Assembly (NCBI GenBank): GCA_017470995.1
Contig: JAFUXI010000030.1
Coordinates: forward strand, 1-41,483
DNA: 41,483 bases
Reading direction: 5' to 3'
Source of the DNA: Spirochaetales bacterium
GTDB taxonomy: Bacteria; Spirochaetota; Spirochaetia; Sphaerochaetales; Sphaerochaetaceae
Part shown: piece after piece, positions 31,753 to 39,263 of the stretch
Layout of the letters: each line of letters starts with the position of its first letter
How positions within the stretch are numbered: position 1 is the first letter of the stretch
The notes under the pieces: model-generated
The model's input: the letters and a program-made list of their open reading frames with translations, nothing else
What the model was told of the DNA's origin: nothing
The model's database searches: none
Program-made: the position numbers and the translations under genes

Positions 31753-33840
31753 TCAGGCATTTGCCTCAGCAGCGGCTGCTTCCTTGGAAGCCTTGATGAC
31801 ATCCTCGGCGAGCTTGCCTGCGAGAGTCTCATAGTGGTCGAACTCGAGCTCGAATGAACCTGTACCTGAGGTCATTGACTTGAGGTCGATTGCGTAGTTG
31901 AGAAGCTCTGCCTGCGGGACTTCTGCGTTGACCTGAACCATGTTTCCACCGAGATCTTCCTGTCCGAGAACTCTTCCGCGCTTGGATGAGAGGTCTGAGA
32001 GGATGTCTCCGAGGTACTGGTTATCGACGTAGACCGAAAGCTTTGCAAACGGCTCGAGGAGAACAGGACCGGCCTTCTCGATGGCGAGCTTCATTGCGCC
32101 CTTGGCAGCAAGTCTGAATGCCATTTCTGAGGAGTCAACCGGGTGCTCCTTACCATCGACAAGAGTTACACCGATATCGACCATCGGATATCCGGCGAGG
32201 AAGCCTTCTTCCATCTGGTCATGCAGTCCTTTCTCGATTCCGGGGACATAACCCTTGGAAACCGAACCGCCCTTGACGATGTTATCGAATGTGTAGTACT
32301 GGCCGCGCTCGGTCGGTGCGATCTCAATGAGAACCTTTCCGTACTGGCCGTGTCCGCCTGACTGCTTCTTGTGTGCATACTCGACGATTCCGCTCTTCTT
32401 TGTGATTGTCTCGCGATAGGCGACACGCGGAAGCTTGGTGTTGATCTGGATCTTCTGCTTGTCCTTGATCTTGTCGAGGATCATGCCGATATGGAGCTCT
32501 CCCATTCCGGAGACTGTTGTCTGCTTGGTCTCTTCGTTGTAACCGACCTGGAATGTCAGATCCTCTTCAGTGATCTTGTGGAGGGCATCGTTCATCTTGT
32601 CTTCCGACTTCTTGTCAGCTGCAGAGATGGCAAGTGAATAAATCGGGTTGGGCAGGCTGAGCGGCTTGAATGAATACTTCTGATCCGGACCGGAGAGGAG
32701 AGTGCAGTTTGTAGCTGCGACGTTGCTCTTTGCGATGATTCCGATGTCGCCGGGAACGAGGGCATCGGTCTCGATGAGCTTCTTTCCGACTGCGCGGTAG
32801 ACCTTGCCGGGCTTTTCCTTCTTTCCGAGTGCCGGGTTGAAGATGTCGGAATCGCCTGTGAGTGTTCCGGTGATGACCTTGAGGAAGGAGAGCTTTCCGG
32901 AGAACTGGTCGATGGCTGTCTTGAAACAGATAGCTGCAACAGGGCCTGCGCCGACTGCCAGCGGAGCCTCTGAGCCGTCTTCCTTGACGATAGTGTCTGA
33001 TGCTCCCTCCGGGGAAGGTGCGATGTCTGCGATGAAGTCAAGAAGGTTTGTGATTCCGGCGTTGTTGATTGTGCTTCCGCAGAAGACAGGTACCAGAACG
33101 TTGTTCTTCAGACCTTCCTTGAGACCCTCATGGATCTCTTCCGGCTCAAGAGTCATCTCTTCGAGATACTTCTCCATGAGCTCCTCGGTTCCTTCGGCTG
33201 CTGCCTCGATGAGGCTCTCGCGGTACTGCTCGACTTCGTCTGCGTACTCTGCGGGGATGTCACCTACGGTCTCTTTCTGACCCGGGTGGAAGAAATATGC
33301 CTTGTTCTCGATGAGGTTGATGACGCCCTTGAATGCTGTTCCGTTGCCCATCGGGATTGTCACGGGAACGAATGTGGTCTTGAACTCTTCCTTGAGGTGA
33401 CCGAATGTTGCACCGTAGTCGACTCTTTCGCGCTCCATCTTGTTGAGGAAGACCATTCTGGGCTTCTGTCTCTGGTTGAGGTTTCTCCAGAGCTTGATGG
33501 TCTCGATCTGAGCACCGTCACGGGCATCGACGACCATGAGGACTGACTCACAGGTTCTGAATCCGCAGATGACCTCTCCGACAAAGTCTGCCGTACCCGG
33601 AGTGTCGATGAAGTTGAGGGATTTGCCCTGCCATGCGATGTTTGCAAGTGCCGAGTGGACGGAGATCTTTCTTGCGATTTCCTCTTCCGTGTAGTCACTT
33701 GTTGTCTTTCCCGAGTCAACTGTCTCAGGTCTTGAGATCACGTTGCTGTAGTACAGGAACTGCTCGAAAAGAGAAGTCTTTCCGGTTCCGTTGTGGCCAG
33801 CAATTGCGACGTTTCTGATGTCTTTTGTTGAAAGAGCCAT
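31753..33840 (-). CDS. EF-G-like GTPase (EF-G-2 family paralogue)
   Basis: 695-residue translational GTPase with all five EF-G domains, of the divergent family typified by Thermus EF-G-2; its precise role is not established. G1 is G-H-N-G-T-G-K-T (15-22). G3 reads D-T-P-G-T-A-D-F (79-86), lacking the His of the canonical D-T-P-G-H-V-D-F that activates water for GTP hydrolysis; loss of this His also occurs in Thermus EF-G-2. G4 reads N-K-M-E (133-136) instead of N-K-M-D. Domain IV keeps the loop with S-G-G-H-G-Q-Y-G. The protein ends in an Ala/Glu tail. AGGAGGG precedes the ATG. It lies downstream of the second EF-G gene on the same strand, 163 bases away. Not the main translocase by sequence. 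Confidence 0.87.
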   Translation of the reverse strand: MALSTKDIRNVAIAGHNGTGKTSLFEQFLYYSNVISRPETVDSGKTTSDYTEEEIARKISVHSALANIAWQGKSLNFIDTPGTADFVGEVICGFRTCESVLMVVDARDGAQIETIKLWRNLNQRQKPRMVFLNKMERERVDYGATFGHLKEEFKTTFVPVTIPMGNGTAFKGVINLIENKAYFFHPGQKETVGDIPAEYADEVEQYRESLIEAAAEGTEELMEKYLEEMTLEPEEIHEGLKEGLKNNVLVPVFCGSTINNAGITNLLDFIADIAPSPEGASDTIVKEDGSEAPLAVGAGPVAAICFKTAIDQFSGKLSFLKVITGTLTGDSDIFNPALGKKEKPGKVYRAVGKKLIETDALVPGDIGIIAKSNVAATNCTLLSGPDQKYSFKPLSLPNPIYSLAISAADKKSEDKMNDALHKITEEDLTFQVGYNEETKQTTVSGMGELHIGMILDKIKDKQKIQINTKLPRVAYRETITKKSGIVEYAHKKQSGGHGQYGKVLIEIAPTERGQYYTFDNIVKGGSVSKGYVPGIEKGLHDQMEEGFLAGYPMVDIGVTLVDGKEHPVDSSEMAFRLAAKGAMKLAIEKAGPVLLEPFAKLSVYVDNQYLGDILSDLSSKRGRVLGQEDLGGNMVQVNAEVPQAELLNYAIDLKSMTSGTGSFELEFDHYETLAGKLAEDVIKASKEAAAAEANA

Positions 33841-34003
33841 AATTCCCTCCTAGAACATTGGCAATATATGAAAATTGTAATCACAATTGATCAAGGTCAT
33901 CCTCAGAAGGACAACCTTTCATACTATATAATATAATTCTGAAAAATAAAAGGTCTGAGAGGCAAATGGCTTAAAATAGTTCAAAGTGTTGCTATGTAGT
34001 ACT

Positions 34004-36043
34004 TTATCTGTCGGTTTTCGGTGCAAAGTGGCTGAATTCCATCGAGAAGGTTCCTCTTCCCTGAGTGGATGAGCGAAGTGCAGTGGAGTAGCCGAAGAGC
34101 TTTGCAAGCGGTGCCTGTGCAAGTATATGGTCCGCACTTGTCTTGCTCTCCATGCTCGACACAATGCCGCCTCTCTGTGTAAGGCTTGAGATGGTATCGC
34201 CGACATACTGGGACGGAACTATCAGAGTCACATCCATCACCGGCTCCATAAGTACGGGACCTGCTTCCTGGGCTGCTGCATCGAAGCACATTGCCGCACA
34301 TGCCTCATAGGCAAACTCGGTTGCCGTCAGCTCGCTGTACTTGATGTCCACAAGCTCCACCTTCATGTCGCAGACCTCGTAGCCATATCGGATTCCGCTT
34401 CTGAAGGAATTCTCAATGCCGCGCTGGACGGCATCGAATATCTCCTGCGGGATTGTCCTTGAGCTGACGAGGTTCTCATATACGGTTCCGCTCTTGGCCT
34501 CAAGCGGAGAAAGACGCAGAGTGAGTGTGGCGCTGTTCTCCTTGCCTGCAAGCATCTTGCTGAATGTATATGTCTTTTCTGATGCAGAAGTTATGCTCTC
34601 TCTATATGTGACCTGAGGCTTACCGATATGGCAGTCTACCTTGAATTCCTTGGTGATTCTGGTAACCAGGACATCAAGATGCAGTTCTCCCATTCCGCTG
34701 ATGACAAGCTGGCCTGTTTCCTCATTGTCCTTGTATGTGAATGTCGGATCCTCGAGTGTCAGAATCTCAAGGGTCTTCTTGAGCTTGGCCTGTTCCGTGG
34801 CATTTGCGGGCTCGATGGCAATCGAGATGACCGGCTCCGGGAAGCTCATCTTCTCAAGAAGGATCTGAGCACCTTCCGAACCGATGGTATCTCCGGTCTG
34901 AGCCAGCTTGAATCCGACGATTACGCCGATATCGCCGGCCTGGAGCTCCTGAAGCTCCTCGGGCCTGTTTGCATGCATCCTGAGAAGACGGTTTATCCTC
35001 TCGCGCTTCTTCTTGGAGATGTTGAGAACAGCAACGCTCTTTCTGAGCACTCCGGAATAGACTCTGACAAATGCAAGCGGACCTGCCTCGCGGTCATACT
35101 GGATCTTGAATACCAGAGCAAGAGGGGGAGCCTTGGGGTCGTTCTTGACCTGGACTTCTTCTTCCTTGTCCTTCTTGAGATGGATTCCCGTTGCGGGAGG
35201 AATGTCGTCAGGGGAGGGCAGCAGGTCGACGATTCCGTCAAGAAGGCACTGCACTCCGATATCCTTGAGCGATGATCCGCAGAACACCGGAAGGAGATCC
35301 CTTCCGATCGTGCACTTGCGAAGAACGGAAATGATCAGGTCCTCGGGAATATCCTCTCCTGCGAAATAAAGCTCAGTAATCTCATCCGAATAATTGGATA
35401 CACTGTCCAGGAGTTTTTCTCTCCACTGCTGGGCCTCATCCTGCATGTCCGCAGGGATGTCCTTGTAGCTGTATTCATAGCCTGAAGTCTCGGGATCAAA
35501 GACCACCATCTGCATTTTCAGCAGGTCAATGATACCTTCGAACCTGCTTTCTTTCCCAACTGGGATGAATAGTGGAACAGGTTCTTCCTTGAGCTTTGTC
35601 TTGATATCATCGATGGCCGCATAGAAATCTGCTCCGAGTCTGTCCATCTTGTTGATGAAGGCAATCCTCGGGACCTTGTAGGTGTTGGCCTGTCTCCAGA
35701 CCGTTTCGCTCTGGGGTTCGACTCCGCCTACCGCGCAGAAGACTCCGACGGCTCCGTCCAGGACCCTGAGTGATCTCTCGACTTCGGCTGTGAAATCCAC
35801 GTGCCCCGGAGTATCTATGATGTTGATCTGGACACCCTTCCAGTAGCAGATGGTTGCAGCGCTGGTGATAGTGATTCCGCGGTTCTGTTCCTGCTCCATC
35901 CAGTCCATTGTGGCTTCGCCGTTATCGACCTCTCCGATGCGGTGGTTCTCTCCGGTATAGAAGAGGATTCTCTCGGTGGTTGTGGTCTTTCCGGCATCTA
36001 TATGAGCTATGATCCCTATGTTTCTGGTCTTATCGCTTGTCAT
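34004..36043 (-). CDS. fusA2: Elongation factor G paralogue of the EF-G2 (ribosome-recycling) type
   Basis: 679-residue EF-G homologue with intact G motifs: A-H-I-D-A-G-K-T (13-20), R-G-I-T-I-T switch I, D-T-P-G-H-V-D-F (77-84) and N-K-M-D (131-134). The length and domain IV, which lacks the S-G-G-R/H-G-Q-Y/F-G loop seen in translocating EF-Gs, point to the spirochaete EF-G2/mitochondrial EF-G2 type; the Borrelia homologue works with RRF in ribosome recycling rather than translocation. That role is inferred. A translocating EF-G would then be elsewhere in the genome. No Shine-Dalgarno precedes the ATG; the -10 hexamer ends 7 bases before it. Confidence 0.88.
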   Translation of the reverse strand: MTSDKTRNIGIIAHIDAGKTTTTERILFYTGENHRIGEVDNGEATMDWMEQEQNRGITITSAATICYWKGVQINIIDTPGHVDFTAEVERSLRVLDGAVGVFCAVGGVEPQSETVWRQANTYKVPRIAFINKMDRLGADFYAAIDDIKTKLKEEPVPLFIPVGKESRFEGIIDLLKMQMVVFDPETSGYEYSYKDIPADMQDEAQQWREKLLDSVSNYSDEITELYFAGEDIPEDLIISVLRKCTIGRDLLPVFCGSSLKDIGVQCLLDGIVDLLPSPDDIPPATGIHLKKDKEEEVQVKNDPKAPPLALVFKIQYDREAGPLAFVRVYSGVLRKSVAVLNISKKKRERINRLLRMHANRPEELQELQAGDIGVIVGFKLAQTGDTIGSEGAQILLEKMSFPEPVISIAIEPANATEQAKLKKTLEILTLEDPTFTYKDNEETGQLVISGMGELHLDVLVTRITKEFKVDCHIGKPQVTYRESITSASEKTYTFSKMLAGKENSATLTLRLSPLEAKSGTVYENLVSSRTIPQEIFDAVQRGIENSFRSGIRYGYEVCDMKVELVDIKYSELTATEFAYEACAAMCFDAAAQEAGPVLMEPVMDVTLIVPSQYVGDTISSLTQRGGIVSSMESKTSADHILAQAPLAKLFGYSTALRSSTQGRGTFSMEFSHFAPKTDR

Positions 36044-36050
36044 GGCACAA

Positions 36051-36079
36051 ATGCTAGCATAAAAAGCCTTCTTTGTTAA
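36051..36079 (-). promoter_or_regulatory. Promoter of fusA2; predicts a leaderless mRNA
   Basis: On the minus strand TTAACA (36074-36079), 17 bases, TAGCAT (36051-36056), then seven bases to the ATG at 36043. No ribosome-binding site. Confidence 0.5.
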
Positions 36080-36133
36080 TTGAAAACACTTTAGCTATGA
36101 CGTGTTATTCATAATCTGACTTGTCCATACCAG

Positions 36134-36162
36134 TTGACAACCTCATTCTCTTCTGTTAATCT
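36134..36162 (+). promoter_or_regulatory. Promoter of the tRNA-Lys/tRNA-Glu unit
   Basis: TTGACA (36134-36139), exactly 17 bases, TAATCT (36157-36162); start expected near 36169, about 11 bases before tRNA-Lys. Confidence 0.7.
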
Positions 36163-36179
36163 CCATTTGTTGTGAAAAT

Positions 36180-36252
36180 GGGCCAATAGCTCAGTAGGTA
36201 GAGCAACGCCCTTTTAAGGCGTGGGTCGTTGGTTCAAACCCAACTTGGCTCA
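36180..36252 (+). tRNA. tRNA-Lys(UUU)
   Basis: 73 bases; acceptor GGGCCAA with TTGGCTC (one G-U), D-arm GCTCAGTAGGTAGAGC, anticodon loop CTTTTAA in a CGCC... stem giving TTT, T-arm GTTGGTTCAAACCCAAC. CCA is not encoded. Confidence 0.97.
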
Positions 36253-36269
36253 TGCGTTCACAGACAGAT

Positions 36270-36341
36270 GTCGCTCTCGTCTAGTGGTTAGGACAACGGG
36301 TTTTCATCCCGTCAACACGAGTTCGATCCTCGTGAGCGATG
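36270..36341 (+). tRNA. tRNA-Glu(UUC)
   Basis: 72 bases; acceptor GTCGCTC with GAGCGAT (terminal G-U), anticodon stem ACGGG/CCCGT around TTTTCAT giving TTC, T-arm ACGAGTTCGATCCTCGT, discriminator G. CCA is not encoded. Confidence 0.97.
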
Positions 36342-36378
36342 AAAGGCTCCCATTCAAAAGGTGGGAGCCTTTCTCTTT
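36342..36378 (+). terminator. Terminator of the tRNA unit
   Basis: AAAGGCTCCCA (36342-36352) pairs with TGGGAGCCTTT (36362-36372), then a T-rich tail. Confidence 0.9.
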
Positions 36379-36405
36379 GTAAATCCCCTGAAGCCGTGTT
36401 ATGAT
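36377..36405 (+). promoter_or_regulatory. Promoter of the TPR protein gene
   Basis: TTGTAA (36377-36382), 17 bases, TATGAT (36400-36405), beginning in the tail of the tRNA terminator. Confidence 0.55.
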
Positions 36406-36439
36406 GTATTTACAAAACACTGAACAGGAGACAATCCAA

Positions 36440-37339
36440 ATGAAGAAACTAGCAACTCTTCTCATTCTGCTTGCCGTCTGCCTCATGGCAGTAGCTGCAC
36501 TTGATTTCACTTCCGTCGATGACCTCTATGATGCAGGCACCGACAACCAGAAGGTCTACGATACTCTCAAGACCATGCTCACCCAGGCAAAGGCAGGAGA
36601 GGAGAAGTCTGAAGTCCTCTGGAGGCTTTCACGGGTTTGCGTTGATCTCGGAGACAAGATGGATGAGAAAGACAAGAACGGAAAGTTCGCCATATACACG
36701 GAAGGCGAGGAATATGCCAAGCAGTCCATAGCCGAGAAGCCAAACTATCTTGCATACCTCTGGAAGTGTGCGAACATCGGCCGCTACGGACAGACCAAGG
36801 GCGTCATGGATTCACTCGGAAAGGTCAAGCCCATGAAGGCCGATCTCAAGGTCATAACCGATGACTTCAATGTTGTCGATTCCTCTGAGGCATGGTATAC
36901 ACTTGCTGTCCTCAACGATGCAGTTCCGGGAATCCTCGGAGGTGACTCGGTTGCCGCAGTCAGCTATATGAGAGCCGCATGTGACACAATACCTGCAAAA
37001 TATATCTATGGCGGAACATACAAGGCACTCGCCGAGATGCTCTATGCACGTGATTGGTCAGCAGACAAGAGAGCCAAGGAAATCAAGAAGATGCAGACCA
37101 AGTGGGACAAGGAGAAGAAGAGCAACTTCGACAAGTATGCCTACTACGAGGGAGCAAAGGGTGCCGATGCTATGCCGATCTGGACCAATACCAAACTCTC
37201 TGCAATGAGCGACAAGCAGGAAGCTCTCGTGATTCTCAAGTATGCACAGAGCGTCTACAATTCACGCTCCAAGCACACCGGCGGCGATGAGAAGAACTAC
37301 GCCGAAATCCAGGAGCTGATCGACAAGTGGTCGAAGTAG
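36440..37339 (+). CDS. Secreted tetratricopeptide-like repeat protein
   Basis: 299 aa from the ATG at 36440 (GGAG at 36427-36430); an upstream start at 36401 lies inside the promoter. Signal peptide 1-19 (cleavage after M-A-V-A-A), so periplasmic. The mature part is all-helical with TPR-like units: W-R-L-S-R-V-C, G-E-E-Y-A-K-Q-S-I-A-E-K-P-N-Y-L-A-Y-L-W-K-C-A-N-I-G-R-Y-G, and later A-V-S-Y-M-R-A-A-C-D-T-I-P. This pattern resembles spirochaete TPR proteins and the RMDN-like TPR family. It probably binds a partner protein; the partner is not encoded nearby. Own promoter and terminator. Confidence 0.72.
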   Translation: MKKLATLLILLAVCLMAVAALDFTSVDDLYDAGTDNQKVYDTLKTMLTQAKAGEEKSEVLWRLSRVCVDLGDKMDEKDKNGKFAIYTEGEEYAKQSIAEKPNYLAYLWKCANIGRYGQTKGVMDSLGKVKPMKADLKVITDDFNVVDSSEAWYTLAVLNDAVPGILGGDSVAAVSYMRAACDTIPAKYIYGGTYKALAEMLYARDWSADKRAKEIKKMQTKWDKEKKSNFDKYAYYEGAKGADAMPIWTNTKLSAMSDKQEALVILKYAQSVYNSRSKHTGGDEKNYAEIQELIDKWSK

Positions 37340-37374
37340 AGAGATATATCTGAAAAACAGTATTTTCTGACAGG

Positions 37375-37397
37375 GGAGGGACCGGCAAGGTCCCTCC
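37375..37397 (+). terminator. Terminator of the TPR protein gene
   Basis: GGAGGGACC pairs with GGTCCCTCC across GGCAA, followed by a T-rich but interrupted tail. Confidence 0.75.
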
Positions 37398-37412
37398 TTC
37401 CGTCTGTCTTAG

Positions 37413-37613
37413 TTCTGGAAAAACGGACAGAAAATAAAGGTCAACGGAAAGAGCTTGTTCGATAAAAAGGGCGGCTCATTCTCGCTGACACAGGACCACG
37501 GCTGGGAGTGGTTCTCCCTGCGGTTCTATGACGACGAAGAGATGATGCTGTTCTATTTTCCCTCAAACAAATATCAGGACGGGACTTTCATTGATCGAGG
37601 CGGTAACCGCTGC
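37413..37613 (+). pseudogene. Gene remnant related to lipocalin-like AttH/CrtC proteins
   Basis: From a stop codon at 37410 onward one frame reads as the middle of a lipocalin-like protein of the AttH/hydroxyneurosporene synthase (CrtC) family: N-G-K-S-L-F-D-K-K-G-G-S-F, then H-G-W-E-W-F-S-L-R-F, M-M-L-F-Y-F-P and D-G-T-F-I-D. The family pattern is a tryptophan-rich F-D-x-x-W-G followed by G-W-D/E-W-F-S-L and an L-M-L-F/Y strand. No start codon with ribosome-binding site, no signal peptide, and the similarity ends at about 37613, where the frame runs into a terminator hairpin. About 65 of roughly 300-350 residues remain, so it is a decayed fragment. Family identification is moderate. Confidence 0.5.
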
Positions 37614-37626
37614 ATACACTTCATCA

Positions 37627-37654
37627 GCCGGCCAGCGATGGCCGGCATTCTTTT
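37627..37654. terminator. Terminator hairpin between the gene remnant and vapC
   Basis: GCCGGCCA, loop GCGA, TGGCCGGC (37627-37646), followed by a T-rich stretch on the + strand. It lies just past the end of the minus-strand vapC gene and may serve as its terminator as well. Confidence 0.65.
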
Positions 37655-37660
37655 GTCTGG

Positions 37661-38065
37661 TTATCGCGGTAATTCTTGAGGTATTTCAACCTGATGGATC
37701 GGAAAGTCCTTTTCAAGGGCCGAGTTCAGCTTCCTGTCGAAAGACATGATGTCCATTCCCAGAACCTTGTGGTATGCAACCAGAATGCAGTCGACAAAAT
37801 CCAGATTTGTCTGATTGAACAGTTCAAGGGCATACCGCAGGGCTTTCAGGTTTTCCGTTCTCACATCCAGAAGGGTGCAGTGGATCATCCAGGAAACCTC
37901 ATCTCTTGGTGCCTTGTAGACGTGAGACAACACATAGACAGCCTCGGCTATCACTTCGGTTGTTGTGCATGCGCCTTTTCTTATGGCTTCAGCTGCTGCA
38001 TCGGACTGCGACTCGATATCTCGCAACAGATATCTGAGGATCGCATTTGTATCAAGTATTACCAT
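37661..38065 (-). CDS. vapC: PIN-domain toxin (VapC family)
   Basis: Toxin of a type II toxin-antitoxin pair; VapC proteins are ribonucleases that cut tRNA or rRNA. 134 aa from the ATG at 38065 (GGAG nearby); a longer frame upstream only overlaps the antitoxin gene. The four acidic active-site positions are all present: Asp in I-L-D-T-N-A-I-L-R-Y, Glu in T-E-V-I-A-E-A-V-Y-V-L, Asp in L-D-F-V-D-C-I-L and Asp in S-F-D-R-K-L, so it should be active. It starts inside the last codons of the antitoxin gene (14-base overlap). PIN toxins are usually paired with VapB antitoxins; here the partner looks like RelB/DinJ. Confidence 0.88.
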   Translation of the reverse strand: MVILDTNAILRYLLRDIESQSDAAAEAIRKGACTTTEVIAEAVYVLSHVYKAPRDEVSWMIHCTLLDVRTENLKALRYALELFNQTNLDFVDCILVAYHKVLGMDIMSFDRKLNSALEKDFPIHQVEIPQELPR

Positions 38066-38336
38066 ATTTCTCCGCCACAGCCATAGCCCATGCTTCTTTC
38101 TCCAATGAGATTTTGGAAGAATCTGCATATTTACTTGCAATTCCGAAGGCGTGAAGGGTAGTTCGTCCCGGATAACCGGTTTTGACCTCAAAAGGCAAAC
38201 CCTGCTGCTCAATGCTCTGGGCCACGAACATCCTCACCGCATCAGCGATTGAGATTCCAAGGCGTTCAAACAGTATCTCGGCTTCCTTCTTTATGTTTGA
38301 ATCGATTCTGACCTGAAGAACTGCATCAGCTTTCAT
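38052..38336 (-). CDS. RelB/DinJ-family antitoxin
   Basis: 94 aa, cognate antitoxin of the PIN toxin by position. N-terminal ribbon-helix-helix: A-V-L-Q-V-R-I-D-S-N-I-K-K-E-A-E-I-L-F-E-R-L-G-I-S-I-A-D-A-V-R-M-F, the RelB/DinJ pattern, followed by G-L-P-F-E-V and a C-terminal toxin-binding part. The ribbon-helix-helix should bind the palindrome at 38337-38354 directly before the start codon. The ribosome-binding site AGAGG lies within that palindrome. Confidence 0.86.
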   Translation of the reverse strand: MKADAVLQVRIDSNIKKEAEILFERLGISIADAVRMFVAQSIEQQGLPFEVKTGYPGRTTLHAFGIASKYADSSKISLEKEAWAMAVAEKYGNT

Positions 38337-38354
38337 GTATTACCTCTGTAATAC
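38337..38354. promoter_or_regulatory. Palindromic operator of the toxin-antitoxin operon
   Basis: GTATTACCTCTGTAATAC: perfect 7-base arms around CTCT, directly upstream of the antitoxin ATG and downstream of its -10. The site covers the ribosome-binding site and the expected transcription start, suited to repression by the antitoxin or complex. Confidence 0.7.
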
Positions 38355-38355
38355 A

Positions 38356-38384
38356 AATGTAACACGCGGTATAGAGATTGTCAA
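38356..38384 (-). promoter_or_regulatory. Promoter of the toxin-antitoxin operon
   Basis: On the minus strand TTGACA (38379-38384), exactly 17 bases, TACATT (38356-38361). Confidence 0.7.
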
Positions 38385-38407
38385 ATCGATCAGATTCGGG
38401 ATATAGT
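38378..38407 (+). promoter_or_regulatory. Divergent promoter of the small protein gene at 38464
   Basis: TTGTCA (38378-38383), 18 bases, TATAGT (38402-38407). Its -35 overlaps that of the antitoxin promoter on the other strand by five bases. Confidence 0.5.
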
Positions 38408-38463
38408 CTGAAATGTGCCCTCCGGGGCATCGGGATAGACTACGAAACATTTCGGAGGTTTTT

Positions 38464-38784
38464 ATGGCGGATTTTGGAAGCATTCTCAAGGGCGTTGTGT
38501 CCGGTGCGCTGAACAGCGGTTCGGACGGGAATCTGGACCTCTCCAAGATCGGGACGGTTCTGCAGAAGATTACGGGTAGCCAGAGCATGCTGGAGGCCGC
38601 ATTGGGAGATACCGGCACGAATATAGTCAACGCCGCATCCGATGTAAAGACATCCATTGATTCCAACAAGAGCATGGAGATAATCAAGAAGGGACTCTCG
38701 GTTCTGAAAACGGCCTTATCGGATGCCAAGGACAACAATCTCTGTGCGACGCTTCTCAAAAGTCTGGAGGCTCTGGGGTTCTGA
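38464..38784 (+). CDS. Small protein of unknown function
   Basis: 106 aa, not recognised. ATG at 38464 with CGGAGG at 38453-38458. No signal peptide or clear membrane helix; composition rich in Ser, Gly, Leu, Lys and Ala with several amphipathic helices (K-I-G-T-V-L-Q-K-I, I-I-K-K-G-L-S-V-L-K-T-A-L, L-C-A-T-L-L-K-S-L-E-A-L-G-F). Transcribed away from the PIN toxin-antitoxin operon with an overlapping -35. The 209 bases behind it, up to higA, show no gene or convincing terminator. Confidence 0.65.
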   Translation: MADFGSILKGVVSGALNSGSDGNLDLSKIGTVLQKITGSQSMLEAALGDTGTNIVNAASDVKTSIDSNKSMEIIKKGLSVLKTALSDAKDNNLCATLLKSLEALGF

Positions 38785-38993
38785 GCGTGACCCAGGGTTA
38801 AAGCAATTACCGGATGATTTTATGATCCTTGTAAGCGGTGAACAGAACGATGCTGCGCACCATCGATAAATCCAATACCATTCAGACTTGGGCTACATGT
38901 CACCAAGAGAGTTTGAAATGAGTAGCACATAATTCTCTTATCTTTTTGTCAAGAATATCTGGACAAGTCCAAGGTTGGACTTAATTGAGTTTT

Positions 38994-39263
38994 TCAGACA
39001 AATGATATATGGACTCTTTTCCCCATGGCTGCAGCAAGTCTTTTCATTGTTTTGAGCGAAGGGTTTGCATTCCCGTTTTCGATTTTGCTTATGTCGGATC
39101 GGTTGATTCCTGTTCTATCTGCAAGTTCCTGCTGGGTAAGATTCTGTTTACTTCTAAGTTCAAGCATTGCAAGTATCAACTGAAACTCCGGTTCCAGTGC
39201 ATCATATTCCTTCTTGACTTCAGGGTCTGACAAAACTTCTTTCTTTAGTTCTTCAAACGTCAT
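38994..39263 (-). CDS. higA: HigA-type antitoxin, XRE-family helix-turn-helix
   Basis: 89 aa. C-terminal XRE helix-turn-helix at about 38-80 (N-L-T-Q-Q-E-L-A-D-R-T-G-I-N-R-S-D-I-S-K-I-E-N-G-N-A-N-P-S-L-K-T-M-K-R-L-A), an intact DNA-binding domain, behind a short N-terminal helical part (F-E-E-L-K-K-E-V-L-S-D-P-E-V-K-K-E-Y) typical of antitoxins paired with RelE/HigB toxins of the Gp49 type. The ATG overlaps the stop of the damaged higB by four bases; toxin-first order is usual for higBA. With the toxin broken, it may persist as a stand-alone repressor or neutralise related toxins elsewhere. Confidence 0.87.
   Translation of the reverse strand: MTFEELKKEVLSDPEVKKEYDALEPEFQLILAMLELRSKQNLTQQELADRTGINRSDISKIENGNANPSLKTMKRLAAAMGKRVHISFV

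Noticed and set aside
33841..34003. Hairpin AAGGTCATCCT/AGGACAACCTT between the two EF-G genes as a terminator.
   Set aside because: Pairing needs two G-U pairs on one strand and no T-run follows on the minus strand, so it may be an attenuator or nothing; not supported enough to list.
36907..37290. Alternative frames within the TPR gene (for example 36981-37208 and 37054-37290).
   Set aside because: They have no start signals or similarity; the main frame has signal peptide, promoter and terminator.
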